A DNA stretch of 64,000 nucleotides from Planctomycetota bacterium (lineage in GTDB: Bacteria > Planctomycetota > J058 > JAJDCP01). Positions 36,351 through 44,516 of this stretch are shown here, piece after piece; the first letter of the stretch is position 1, and each line of letters opens with the position of its first letter. Under the pieces are notes generated by a model. It was not told where the DNA came from, did not search any database, and worked only from the letters and a program-made list of their open reading frames with translations. Both the position numbers and the translations under genes were made by a program. Location: assembly GCA_029260765.1 (NCBI GenBank), contig JAJDCP010000175.1, positions 1-64,000 on the forward strand. Direction: 5' to 3'.

Positions 36351-37952
36351 CTAGTCCATCTCCCCTGCGATCAGCAACCGCCAGTCGCGTGCCGCGCTGT
36401 GCTCGGGGTCGAGCTCAAGAGCCCGGTCGAGGGCTTGCAGGGCCACAGGCAGCTGTCCCAGCCGGTAGAAGTTGATGGCGAGATTGAACAGCGTCAGCGG
36501 ATGCTCGCCATAGATCTCGATCGAGCGCTGGAAGAGATCCAACGCCTCGGTATGCCGGCGCATGGCCGACAGCAGCCTGCCGAGCGCGAACAGCACATCC
36601 TGCCGGGAGCTGTAGGGAAAGAACAGCTCCTCCACCCTGCGCAGTGCGCGGCGCAGCTGACGCAGCTCTGACTGGCTGGCCTCGGGCAGCAGCTGGTAGA
36701 GTCGATCGTGCAGGCGGTGGAAGGTGTAGGGGTCGAAGGCCGCCAGCCGCAGCAACCCCAGCACTCCAGGCAGATCGAAGCTCTCCAGGTGCTTTGACGT
36801 CCCGTCGAGCGCCCGGAAGATGTCCAACGGACCGCAGTCCCGCATAGCCGTGAAGGCGGCACGCAACGAAGGGAAGGCTCCGGCCTCGGCTCCCAGGCAG
36901 AGCGCCTCGATCTCGAGCTGGCCGTCGCCTCCGGTCCCGAGCGCGATGCCGCCCTCGGCAACCGTCCAGGCACCGAGGGCGTGGAAGTTGACCATCATCG
37001 AGAAGCAGCCGCGGTGCCAGGCCATGCCCGCCTGCGCATTGCCGACCAGCTGGTGCTCGTGGGTGTAGCCCTTGTCGGCGGCCAGCAGCAGGAAGCGCCC
37101 GCCGCACAGCTCGCGCAAGCGTTCCAGGCAGGCCAGGCCGCCGCAAGGGTAGTTGAAGACGGTATCGCCGAGCCGCTGGCGGTACTCTTCGAGCGGGCCG
37201 TCCCAGCCGGGTTTTCCGTACGCAGCCTCTTCGAGCGCCCGGTAGTCGACCTCGGGGTGGATCAGCTCTTGACCCTCTTCGCCGCAGGCGAGCGTCTGGA
37301 TGCTGCCCGGTTCCAGCTCCAACAGCCCTTCCTCGAGAGTTCCCTCGCGGGTGCGGAAGATGTCGACCCGCAGCGAATCGAACAGGTAGTTGGCGACCAC
37401 GATGGGAGGGTTGGCCGGGCGCGTGTCGCCGGAACCTCCCAGGACCTGCCGCGAGACCGCCAGACGCAACTGCGGGTCCCGCTCTGCGTCGAAACAGGCG
37501 CAGTCCAGGGCGCCTTCTTGCTGCAGCGCCGCGAATGCTGGATGCGCCCGCCAGGCCGCGACGTTGCTGCGCGCGACGTCGGTGAGGATGTAGCGGAGCC
37601 GCGGGGTCGGGCCCGGCAATGCGGCCAGACGGGGCCGCAGGGTCTTGAGCAGCAGGCTGGCGAAGTAGCCTGAGCCGGCCCCCAGCTCGATGATGTCGAG
37701 CGGCTGGGTCGGGTCGAGTGCGAAGGCATCCTGAGCTTGCGGACGCTGGCAGTCCTGCACGTAGGCGAGGATCAGGTCCGCATAGGCACGCGCCATGTAG
37801 GCGTTGCAGGTCAGGTGGCTCGGCACCTTGCCCTCGCTCCAGGCGCGGGGTCCCTGCGACTCGTAGTAGCGGCGTTGCATGTCCCAGATGCCGGACTGCG
37901 ACAGGCGCTTGCCGGTGGGAGCCTGACTTGTGGTTTCCATAGCCTCCAGCAT
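36351..37952 (-). CDS. SAM-dependent methyltransferase-like protein with TPR tail
   Basis: 533 residues. The SAM-binding motif IIELGAGSGYFASLLL lies near residue 87, after an N-terminal helical segment. This opening and the wide spacing before the next motif (VVANYLFDSL) recall MidA/NDUFAF7-type methyltransferases that methylate arginine in proteins, but the match is not firm. The last 100 residues form TPRs (TEALDLFQRSIEIYGEHPLT, PVALQALDRALELDPEHS). ATG 37952 is the first start; an internal ATG at 37940 sits too near GGAGG. The target is unknown, with a protein substrate held by the TPRs being plausible. Confidence 0.75.
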   Translation of the reverse strand: MLEAMETTSQAPTGKRLSQSGIWDMQRRYYESQGPRAWSEGKVPSHLTCNAYMARAYADLILAYVQDCQRPQAQDAFALDPTQPLDIIELGAGSGYFASLLLKTLRPRLAALPGPTPRLRYILTDVARSNVAAWRAHPAFAALQQEGALDCACFDAERDPQLRLAVSRQVLGGSGDTRPANPPIVVANYLFDSLRVDIFRTREGTLEEGLLELEPGSIQTLACGEEGQELIHPEVDYRALEEAAYGKPGWDGPLEEYRQRLGDTVFNYPCGGLACLERLRELCGGRFLLLAADKGYTHEHQLVGNAQAGMAWHRGCFSMMVNFHALGAWTVAEGGIALGTGGDGQLEIEALCLGAEAGAFPSLRAAFTAMRDCGPLDIFRALDGTSKHLESFDLPGVLGLLRLAAFDPYTFHRLHDRLYQLLPEASQSELRQLRRALRRVEELFFPYSSRQDVLFALGRLLSAMRRHTEALDLFQRSIEIYGEHPLTLFNLAINFYRLGQLPVALQALDRALELDPEHSAARDWRLLIAGEMD

Positions 37953-38151
37953 AACGAAGTTCTGGCGCTGTGCTATCGCAGCTCGCGGGGCTTGCTGTGA
38001 TCCCTCAGACCACAGCCTCGATGCGCAACTCTGGCTTCCCCGGAGGTCGCGCCCATCGGCGCCCCGGCCAGCGTCACCCCCTGGACGCGACGGGGACGCA
38101 CGCTATGATGGCAGCACAGAGTTTTCCAGATCGTGCAGCGAGGTAGGATGG

Positions 38152-38541
38152 ATGGCGGTGAACCGCTTCCTGGTGAAGTCTTTCCGTGTCACCCTGGCCC
38201 AGAATGTGAGCGGACCGGGGCTGGATACCCAGGTCGGCGCGACCATCACCTGCTACGGTGAAGACCGGGCCAGCGCAGAGTTGGTGATCGCATTCGTCAG
38301 GCCTGGCTTCGACCTGCCGGCGAACCGCACCAAGGCTGACAGCAGCTCGGGCACGCTGTTCGTGCCCTCGCTCGATTTTCCCTGGTACTACAACCTGCTC
38401 CATAGCGCCAACCGCATTCGGGCTCGAGTTTCAGACCGCGACCCGAGCAGCAACCAGCTCGAGACGCTCGTCAAGCGCGGCGAGACCGGCGACGACGGGC
38501 CCGGCTTCACGGGTCGTTGGACGAAGATGGAGGGGGAGTGA
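38152..38541 (+). CDS. Small unknown protein coupled to the TAXI-channel gene
   Basis: 129 residues from ATG 38152, with GAGG nine bases upstream. It is soluble, without a signal peptide, and looks beta-rich (VNRFLVKSFRVTLAQN, TQVGATITCYGEDRASAELV, SGTLFVPSLDFPWYYNLL). I do not recognise the family. Its TGA overlaps the ATG of the TAXI-channel gene by one base, so the two are translated together. A cytosolic partner of the channel or an unrelated leader gene are both possible. Confidence 0.75.
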   Translation: MAVNRFLVKSFRVTLAQNVSGPGLDTQVGATITCYGEDRASAELVIAFVRPGFDLPANRTKADSSSGTLFVPSLDFPWYYNLLHSANRIRARVSDRDPSSNQLETLVKRGETGDDGPGFTGRWTKMEGE

Positions 38542-40427
38542 TGGGCAGGCTGTTTGGGTCGGGCGCTTCGGAGGACTCCTCTTCGAGTGGGCTGCGCAGC
38601 AGGGGGCCCGGGACCATCCTGTTGCTGGGTTTGTGGCTGACAGCGGCCGCCGGCGGCGGAGAGATCGTGCTGAACAGCGGCTCTGCCGGCGGCGTGTACG
38701 ACAGCGTGGGGCTGGCCATCAGCGAGCTCAGTGAGCGTTTTGGCCGGCGCGTCACCATCCGTGCCGTACGCAGCTCGGGGTCGGTCGAGAACATCGAGCG
38801 CATCGTCGGCAATGGCAACGAGCTGGGTCTGGTGCAATGCGATCTGCTGCACGACGCCTACGATGGGCGCGGGGTCTTCGGCCGCGCGCACTCGGAGCTG
38901 CGCGTGATCGCGTTGCTCGGCCGCGAAGCCCTGCACGTGGTGGCCCGGCGTGAGTTGGGGATCACCGCCATCGATGGACTGCGAGGACGGCGCATCGCGT
39001 TGGGTCCGCCCGGCAGCGGCAGCGCGGCGACCGGCTGGCAGGCCCTCGAGGCGCACGGGCTCGATGCGCGGGACGTCGAGGTGGTCCGGCTCAACACCGG
39101 CGAAGCCCTGGCAGCGTTTGCCGGCGGGGACGTGGACGCGGTGGTGTTTGTCGGGGCCGTGCCCTTTGCGCCCGTGCGAGAGGCGCTGCAGTGGGGGACC
39201 CTGGTCTCGCTCGAGCGCGCCTCGGCGCAGACCTATCTTGCTGAGGGTTCCTACCTGAGCCTGGAGGAGCTGCCCTTGAGCGCGTACGGCGGCGAGGGTT
39301 CGGTGCTGACCTTTAGCGTCGATACGGCCCTGGTCGCTCCCCTGGACATGAACGCCGACGCCGCGTATGAGCTGGCCGAGCTGATCTTCGCGCATGTCGG
39401 GCGGCTCGAAGAGGTCCATCCTTCGCTGCAGGGTCTGGAACCGGGGCGGACCGATGCCCGCGCCCCGATTCCTCTGCATCCCGGGGCCCTGCGCTTGCTC
39501 GACAATCTCGGGGCGATCCCGAGGCCGGCGAAGGTGTTCACGGGCTTCTACATCTACTCGATCACCGAGCTCGACCTGGTGGAGGGGTCCTTTTTGGTGG
39601 ACGGTTTTGTCTGGTTCCGCTGGAAGAGCCCGTTGTTGGGGGATGATTCCTTCGAGTTCTCGTTCGTCAACGGAACCATCGAGAGCATCGACGAGGCGCG
39701 GCCGATCGAGTTCCAGGGCTGGCGCCGGCAGAGCCGACGCTTCACCGCCCGCTTTCGGGCCGGTTTTGTGCTCTATGACTACCCCTTCGACAGCCAGGTT
39801 CTGCCGCTGGTGGTGGAGCATCGCTGGTACGGCAGTGGCCGGCTCGAGTTTGTGCCCGACACCGAGGCCGAGCTCTCCGGCGACGCGCAGAGCTCGTTTC
39901 TGGGCGAGCAGGTGCAGGTCGGCGACTGGACCATCGCCCAGGTCGAGCACCGCGGCGTGATCAAGAAGTTCGAGACCGACTTCGGTAGCTTGCGCAAAGA
40001 CGAATGGGACCTGCGTTCCTCGCGTTACGAGTTCTTGATCACCATCGAGCGAGCGGTCTTGCCCTACCTGGCCAAGGTCGTGTTTCCGCTGACGGTGTTC
40101 GTGCTGATGACCTACTGCGTGTTCTTCATCAACCCCAAAGAGTTCCTGGCCCAGGCCGGTATGTGTATCGTCGCCCTGCTGACGTGCGTCGCCTTCCACA
40201 CCTTCCAGTCCGACTCGTTGCCGGCCGTTGGGTATCTGGTGGCGGCCGACAAGTTTTTCCTGCTCAGCTACCTGGTGATCCTGCTCGCGCTGATGGCTAC
40301 CGTTTGGTGCCATCGGGTGCATTCGCGCGGCGATGTCCAGCGTGCGCGGCGCCTGGCAGCGCGTTTCCGCTGGCTGTTTCCGCCGCTGTACTTCCTGCCG
40401 ATGCTGATCTTGCTGGTGGTGCGTTGA
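38541..40427 (+). CDS. TAXI solute-binding domain fused to a pentameric ligand-gated ion channel
   Basis: 628 residues. A signal peptide (TILLLGLWLTAAAGG) leads into a TAXI-family solute-binding domain, residues about 35-325 (LNSGSAGGVYDSVGLAISEL, SSGSVENIERI, GLVQCDLL), normally the binding subunit of TRAP transporters. It is followed by a Cys-loop-like channel: a beta-sandwich ligand domain, residues about 335-500 (YDYPFDSQVLPLVVEHRW), the pre-M1 arginine-rich segment, then four membrane helices (LPYLAKVVFPLTVFVL; pore helix near AGMCIVALLTCVAFHTF; M3; M4 at the end). Expected in the inner membrane as a pentamer with the TAXI domain in the periplasm. There are no TRAP membrane subunits nearby. 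It starts on an overlapping TGATG with GGAGGGGGAG upstream. Confidence 0.88.
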   Translation: MGRLFGSGASEDSSSSGLRSRGPGTILLLGLWLTAAAGGGEIVLNSGSAGGVYDSVGLAISELSERFGRRVTIRAVRSSGSVENIERIVGNGNELGLVQCDLLHDAYDGRGVFGRAHSELRVIALLGREALHVVARRELGITAIDGLRGRRIALGPPGSGSAATGWQALEAHGLDARDVEVVRLNTGEALAAFAGGDVDAVVFVGAVPFAPVREALQWGTLVSLERASAQTYLAEGSYLSLEELPLSAYGGEGSVLTFSVDTALVAPLDMNADAAYELAELIFAHVGRLEEVHPSLQGLEPGRTDARAPIPLHPGALRLLDNLGAIPRPAKVFTGFYIYSITELDLVEGSFLVDGFVWFRWKSPLLGDDSFEFSFVNGTIESIDEARPIEFQGWRRQSRRFTARFRAGFVLYDYPFDSQVLPLVVEHRWYGSGRLEFVPDTEAELSGDAQSSFLGEQVQVGDWTIAQVEHRGVIKKFETDFGSLRKDEWDLRSSRYEFLITIERAVLPYLAKVVFPLTVFVLMTYCVFFINPKEFLAQAGMCIVALLTCVAFHTFQSDSLPAVGYLVAADKFFLLSYLVILLALMATVWCHRVHSRGDVQRARRLAARFRWLFPPLYFLPMLILLVVR

Positions 40428-40573
40428 CCATCGACCGTTACGCACAGCGGACGCTTTGGCCTGCGTTGTTACGCGGGCTTCCCGAGCGTGGAACCGTCCG
40501 CCGGGACGCGGGCGGACCCGCGCCATCGGCATGAAGATTGCGCGCGCATGGTACTCTGCGACAGGAGATCGCT

Positions 40574-41896
40574 GTGACGCGCAAACTGCTGATTCTCGGC
40601 GCGGCCGGACGCGACTACCACAACTTCAACCTGCTGTGCCGGGACGACCCTGACCTGCAGGTGGTCGCGTTCACCGCGGCCCAGATCCCTGATATCGATG
40701 GACGACGGTACCCGCCCGAGCTTGCGGGCCCGCTCTATCCCGAGGGCATTCCCATCGAGTCCGAAGAGCGCCTCGAAGAGCTGCTCGCCGAACATGGTGT
40801 CGACTGTGTCTGGTTCAGCTACTCGGACGTGTCCCACGGCGCCTTGATGCGCACGCTCAGCCGCGCTCTGGCCCACGGCTGCGACGCCCAGTTGATCGCG
40901 GCGCAACGCACGATGCTCCCGTCACGCCTGCCGGTCATCGCTGTGACTGCCGTGCGCACGGGTGTCGGCAAGTCGCAGACCTCACGTTTCATCGCGGGTC
41001 TGCTGCAGGCGCGAGGCTTGCGGGTCGCCTGTGTGCGGCATCCGATGCCCTACGGCGAGCTCTCCAAGCAGGCCGTGCAGCGCTTTGAGAGCTTCGCAGA
41101 CCTGGACACACATGCCTGCACCATCGAAGAGCGGGAGGAATACGAGCCGTACATCGAGCGCGGCATGGTGGTGTTTGCTGGGGTCGATTATGCAGCCATC
41201 CTCGCGGCCGCAGAGGCCGAGGCGGATGTGATCCTGTGGGACGGGGGCAACAACGACACGCCCTTCTATCAGCCCGATCTGTACATCACGCTGCTCGACC
41301 CGCATCGCGCTGGAGACGAGCTGGAATACTATCCCGGCCACCTCAACCTGTTGCTGGCGGATCTGCTGCTGATCAACAAGGTCGAGACCGCCACAGCCGC
41401 ACAGGTCGCAGAGTTGGCCGAGACAGCGGCGCGCTACAACCCCGCAGCTCCCTTGCTGCGCTGCCGTTCAGCGATCCGTTTCGAGCAGGCCCAGGAACTG
41501 CGCGGCAAGCGTGTGCTGGTCGTCGAGGACGGGCCGACCTGCACCCACGGGGGTATGTCCCGCGGGGCGGGCTGGTACGCGGCCACGCGCGCCGGAGGGC
41601 AGATCATCGATCCGAGCCCGTGGGCCCGCGGCAGCTTGCAGGACACCTACCGGAAATATCCCAGCGCACGGGGGATCCTCCCGGCTGTGGGCTATTCGCC
41701 TGCCCAGATCGCCGATCTGCAGGCGACCATCGAGGCGACTCCGTGCGATGTGGTGGTGGCGGGGACGCCCATCGACCTGAGCCGGGTGCTCCGTTGCTCT
41801 CGGCCGCTGCTGCGGGTCTTCTATGAGCTCGAGGAACTTGAACACGGCCGCCTGGCGGCGGCCGTGGATGCAGTGCTGGAGGCTGGGAAAGCCTAG
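40574..41896 (+). CDS. Cyclic 2,3-diphosphoglycerate synthetase-like P-loop protein
   Basis: 440 residues from GTG 40574, behind AGGAGA. It has an N-terminal Rossmann-like region (LLILGAAGRDYHNFN), then a P-loop near residue 126 (VRTGVGKSQTS) and the nucleotide-site segment WDGGNNDTPFYQPDL. This layout matches the family of archaeal cyclic 2,3-diphosphoglycerate synthetase, which closes a phosphodiester ring in 2,3-bisphosphoglycerate with ATP; bacterial members are widely annotated so but their reaction is not always tested. It stands alone, 146 bases after the channel gene. Confidence 0.8.
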   Translation: MTRKLLILGAAGRDYHNFNLLCRDDPDLQVVAFTAAQIPDIDGRRYPPELAGPLYPEGIPIESEERLEELLAEHGVDCVWFSYSDVSHGALMRTLSRALAHGCDAQLIAAQRTMLPSRLPVIAVTAVRTGVGKSQTSRFIAGLLQARGLRVACVRHPMPYGELSKQAVQRFESFADLDTHACTIEEREEYEPYIERGMVVFAGVDYAAILAAAEAEADVILWDGGNNDTPFYQPDLYITLLDPHRAGDELEYYPGHLNLLLADLLLINKVETATAAQVAELAETAARYNPAAPLLRCRSAIRFEQAQELRGKRVLVVEDGPTCTHGGMSRGAGWYAATRAGGQIIDPSPWARGSLQDTYRKYPSARGILPAVGYSPAQIADLQATIEATPCDVVVAGTPIDLSRVLRCSRPLLRVFYELEELEHGRLAAAVDAVLEAGKA

Positions 41897-41900
41897 CAGC

Positions 41901-41963
41901 CTAGGGCAGGTTGCCGACGTAGATCCGTTTGGAGCCGGCACACACGGAGGTCTTGGTCTTCAT
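41901..41963 (-). pseudogene. Remnant of an RRM-type RNA-binding protein gene
   Basis: A 20-codon frame (MKTKTSVCAGSKRIYVGNLP, then TAG) with a good ribosome site (AGGAGA seven bases before ATG 41963). The end KRIYVGNLP is the RNP-2 strand that opens RRM domains in bacterial glycine-rich RNA-binding proteins. The rest of the domain is missing; the sequence runs straight into the 3' end of the neighbouring gene. It looks like the promoter-proximal part of an RRM gene cut by a deletion or rearrangement. A functional small peptide is less likely. Confidence 0.5.
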
Positions 41964-42123
41964 GATCTGTCTCCTCTGAGCAGCGCTGAATGTTTCACGG
42001 TCTGGAACACTTGCGGCGTTGCTGCAAGAAATGTGCCTTTTCTGCGCAACGGGGAATTGCGGCTTCCAGCGTTTCAATCCCAGAAATTCGCACCAGATAC
42101 GTTTCCAATCGGCGCGCCTGCGC

Positions 42124-42747
42124 TCAAGGGTCCCACTCGAGGCGCCCACCACAGGCCTCATCCATCTCTCTGCGCAGCCTCGTGGCATCGGCCTGGGGGA
42201 GGTGGAGGCTGCCGCATACCCGCGCGCCATATTCCAGCTGATCAAGCTCGAGTTGCCAGGCGTGCAGGGTGGTTTGCACGGCGCGGGTCAGGGCGTAGTC
42301 GAAGCGCACGCGCAGGTGCGCCATCTCCACCTGCGGGACCAGAGCGGCCCTCTCGATGACAGCAGCCGTAGCTCGCGAGTAGGCACGCACCAGACCGCCG
42401 ACACCGAGCTTGCTTCCTCCGTAATAGCGCGTGACCACGGCCAGAACCCCATACAGATCGCGGTGTTGCAGTTGGCTCAGGATCGGGCGTCCGGCCGAGC
42501 CGCTGGGCTCGCCATCGTCACTGCTGCGCTCTCGCAAGGGCGGGCCCAGCCGCCAGGCCCAGCAGTGGTGCGTAGCATCGGGGAAGTCGCCGGCCAGAAT
42601 CTGCAGCTGTTGCGAGGCGGCCGCGGTGTCGGCGATCGGAAACAGGCGGGCGATGAAACGAGAGCCCTTGATGGCATCGCCCTCATGGCACACAGATGTC
42701 TCGATGGTGCAGGGGGACACTTGCGCCTCCGCGCGTGGCAGTCGCAC
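42124..42747 (-). CDS. yigZ: YigZ/IMPACT family protein
   Basis: 207 residues. The UPF0029/IMPACT signature is clear: SDDGEPSGSAGRPILSQLQ and VVTRYYGGSKLGVGGLVRAY, along with HHCWAWRLG. The C-terminal 70 residues form the YigZ-type ferredoxin-like domain. Eukaryotic IMPACT regulates the GCN2 kinase; bacterial members are of unknown or proposed peptidase role. Start ATG 42747 is the first in frame; a GTG about ten codons later is possible. It lies next to kptA with no overlap. Confidence 0.9.
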   Translation of the reverse strand: MRLPRAEAQVSPCTIETSVCHEGDAIKGSRFIARLFPIADTAAASQQLQILAGDFPDATHHCWAWRLGPPLRERSSDDGEPSGSAGRPILSQLQHRDLYGVLAVVTRYYGGSKLGVGGLVRAYSRATAAVIERAALVPQVEMAHLRVRFDYALTRAVQTTLHAWQLELDQLEYGARVCGSLHLPQADATRLRREMDEACGGRLEWDP

Positions 42748-42785
42748 GTCAGTGTGCCCGCCGGGCGGGACTTTTGCGAGCTTCC

Positions 42786-43316
42786 TCAGCTGCGTTCGCT
42801 CAGGTACTGCACCGGCACATGCGCGACCAACCAGACGCCGTTGCCGGACAAGAAGAAGGGGACGCCCTCATCGGCCAGGGCCCGCGCCCGCACCTCCAGC
42901 ACGACCAGGCGGCCATGGCGGGCCCCCACGGCCCGCGCCGTCGCCAGCTCGGCGGACAGATGCACGTGGTGGCGTGTGCCGCGCCGCAGACCCTGCGCGA
43001 GGATGCTGCTGAGGTAGCGTTGGGCCGTGCCGTGGTACAGGATCTCCGGAGGATCCTGCCGCTCCAGGTGCAGGTCTACCCGCACCGAGTGTCCCTGCTG
43101 CGCGCGGATGCGTCCCGCTTCGAGCGCGAAGCGCTGCTTGGCGTTCTGGGCGACGACCTGCTCCAGCTCAGCGCGGCTGATCCAACGGGCGCGCTGCAAG
43201 AGGGCGTCCACGTCCACCCAACCGCCGGCTTGCAGCTGCAAACCGAGTTTTTCCGGAGCATGGCGGAGGTGGTAGGAAAGGAATTTGCTGATCTTTTTCT
43301 CTCTGCGGGCGTCCAC
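42786..43316 (-). CDS. kptA: RNA 2'-phosphotransferase (Tpt1/KptA)
   Basis: 176 residues with the complete KptA pattern: SKFLSYHLRHAPEKLGL, GWVDVDALL, a KQRFAL strand, IRAQQGHS, YHGTA and HVHLS. The enzyme removes the 2'-phosphate at an RNA splice junction using NAD+, making ADP-ribose 1"-2" cyclic phosphate; bacterial forms also ADP-ribosylate RNA or DNA ends. GTG 43316 with AGGAGA seven bases upstream gives the usual length, so the longer 5' frame is ignored. No RNA ligase or tRNA intron gene was seen nearby. Confidence 0.92.
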   Translation of the reverse strand: MDARREKKISKFLSYHLRHAPEKLGLQLQAGGWVDVDALLQRARWISRAELEQVVAQNAKQRFALEAGRIRAQQGHSVRVDLHLERQDPPEILYHGTAQRYLSSILAQGLRRGTRHHVHLSAELATARAVGARHGRLVVLEVRARALADEGVPFFLSGNGVWLVAHVPVQYLSERS

Positions 43317-43450
43317 GGAAGGGTCTCCTGGTTCGTGGGGGTTTGTTGTGCCTTGAGAACGGCGCTTGCACCAGGATCTTTCGTGGAAAAGGGAAGAACT
43401 GGCGTGGAACCATCTCGTAGCATCCGTTCTGCGCACTTAGGGGGAGCAGC

Positions 43451-44482
43451 ATGACCAGGACAGCGGAAGCCTCCGCTCCGAAACGTCGGCGTTGGCGGGG
43501 CATCGTGCTGCGCCTCGGATTGCTCTTCGGGCTCATCGGGGGCGCCGTGGCGTGGATGGTGGTGATGCCGGGCAGCACGCACCAGGGGGCCATGCCCCGC
43601 TTGAACCAGGAACAGACCCTGCTGATGGCCAACCTGCGCGAGCACGTGCGGCTGCTGGCCCTCGAGATCGGGGACCGGGGCCTGTCGCAGCCTCTGGCGC
43701 TCGAGACCGCGGCGCGAAACATCGAGCGGATCTTCGCGAGCTATGCGGACACCGTCCTCACGCAGAGCTTCCCCGTAAACAAGCAGCAAGCCCGCAACAT
43801 CGAGATCGAGTGGCAGGGGAGCACGCTTCCCGACGAGATCGTGATCGTGGGGGCCCACTACGATTCCGTCGAGGGCTGTCCGGGCGCCGACGACAACGCG
43901 AGCGGCTGCGCGGCCCTGTTCGAGCTCGCGCGCCTGCTGCATGGCCAGACCTTCTCCCGCACGCTGCGTTTCGTCGCCTTCGTCAATGAGGAGCCGCCGT
44001 ACTTCGAGAGCCCGCACATGGGCAGCCGGGTCTACGCGGACCGCTGCCAGGAGCGCGGTGAGCAGGTGGTGGCGATGCTGTCCCTCGAGACCCTGGGCTA
44101 CTACGACCCCAAACCCGGTAGCCAGCAGTATCCGCCGCCCTTCGGCTGGCTCTATCCCGACACGGGGGACTTCATAGCTTTCGTCGCAGACCTGGGCTCG
44201 CGCTCGTTGCTGCGGCAGGTGGTCGGCAGCTTCCGCGAGGCGGCCGCCTTTCCCAGCGAGGGGGTGGCGGCGCCGGGCTGGATCGCCGGCATCAACTGGT
44301 CAGACCACGCTTCGTTCAGCCGGGTGGGCTATTCCGCCGTGATGGTGACGGACACAGCGCCGTTCCGGAACCCGCACTACCACCAGGTCAGTGACCTGCC
44401 GGCGACGTTGGACTATGCGCGCTTCGCCCGCGTGGTGGCGGGCCTGCGGGATGTGGTGCGCGGGCTGGCTGGGGGGGAGTGA
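43451..44482 (+). CDS. M28-family zinc aminopeptidase, membrane anchored
   Basis: 343 residues. An N-terminal helix (RLGLLFGLIGGAVAWMVVM) likely anchors it facing the periplasm. Two-zinc M28 motifs are present: GAHYDSVEGCPGADDNASG (first His/Asp pair), FVNEEPP (Glu pair), and late HYHQVSDLPATLDY. Such enzymes remove amino-terminal residues from peptides. The 3' end faces the csb2 end with a 34-base gap, and it has no evident tie to the CRISPR locus. ATG 43451 is preceded by GGGGGAGCAGC. Confidence 0.9.
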   Translation: MTRTAEASAPKRRRWRGIVLRLGLLFGLIGGAVAWMVVMPGSTHQGAMPRLNQEQTLLMANLREHVRLLALEIGDRGLSQPLALETAARNIERIFASYADTVLTQSFPVNKQQARNIEIEWQGSTLPDEIVIVGAHYDSVEGCPGADDNASGCAALFELARLLHGQTFSRTLRFVAFVNEEPPYFESPHMGSRVYADRCQERGEQVVAMLSLETLGYYDPKPGSQQYPPPFGWLYPDTGDFIAFVADLGSRSLLRQVVGSFREAAAFPSEGVAAPGWIAGINWSDHASFSRVGYSAVMVTDTAPFRNPHYHQVSDLPATLDYARFARVVAGLRDVVRGLAGGE

Positions 44483-44516
44483 TGGGGGGGCGGATGTCTC
44501 TGTCCGTCGGTGGGTC

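Noticed and set aside
38388..40532. Long minus-strand frame opposite the TAXI-channel gene
   Set aside because: Composition of a shadow frame (Gln/Arg/His/Pro rich), no domains; the plus-strand gene is clear.
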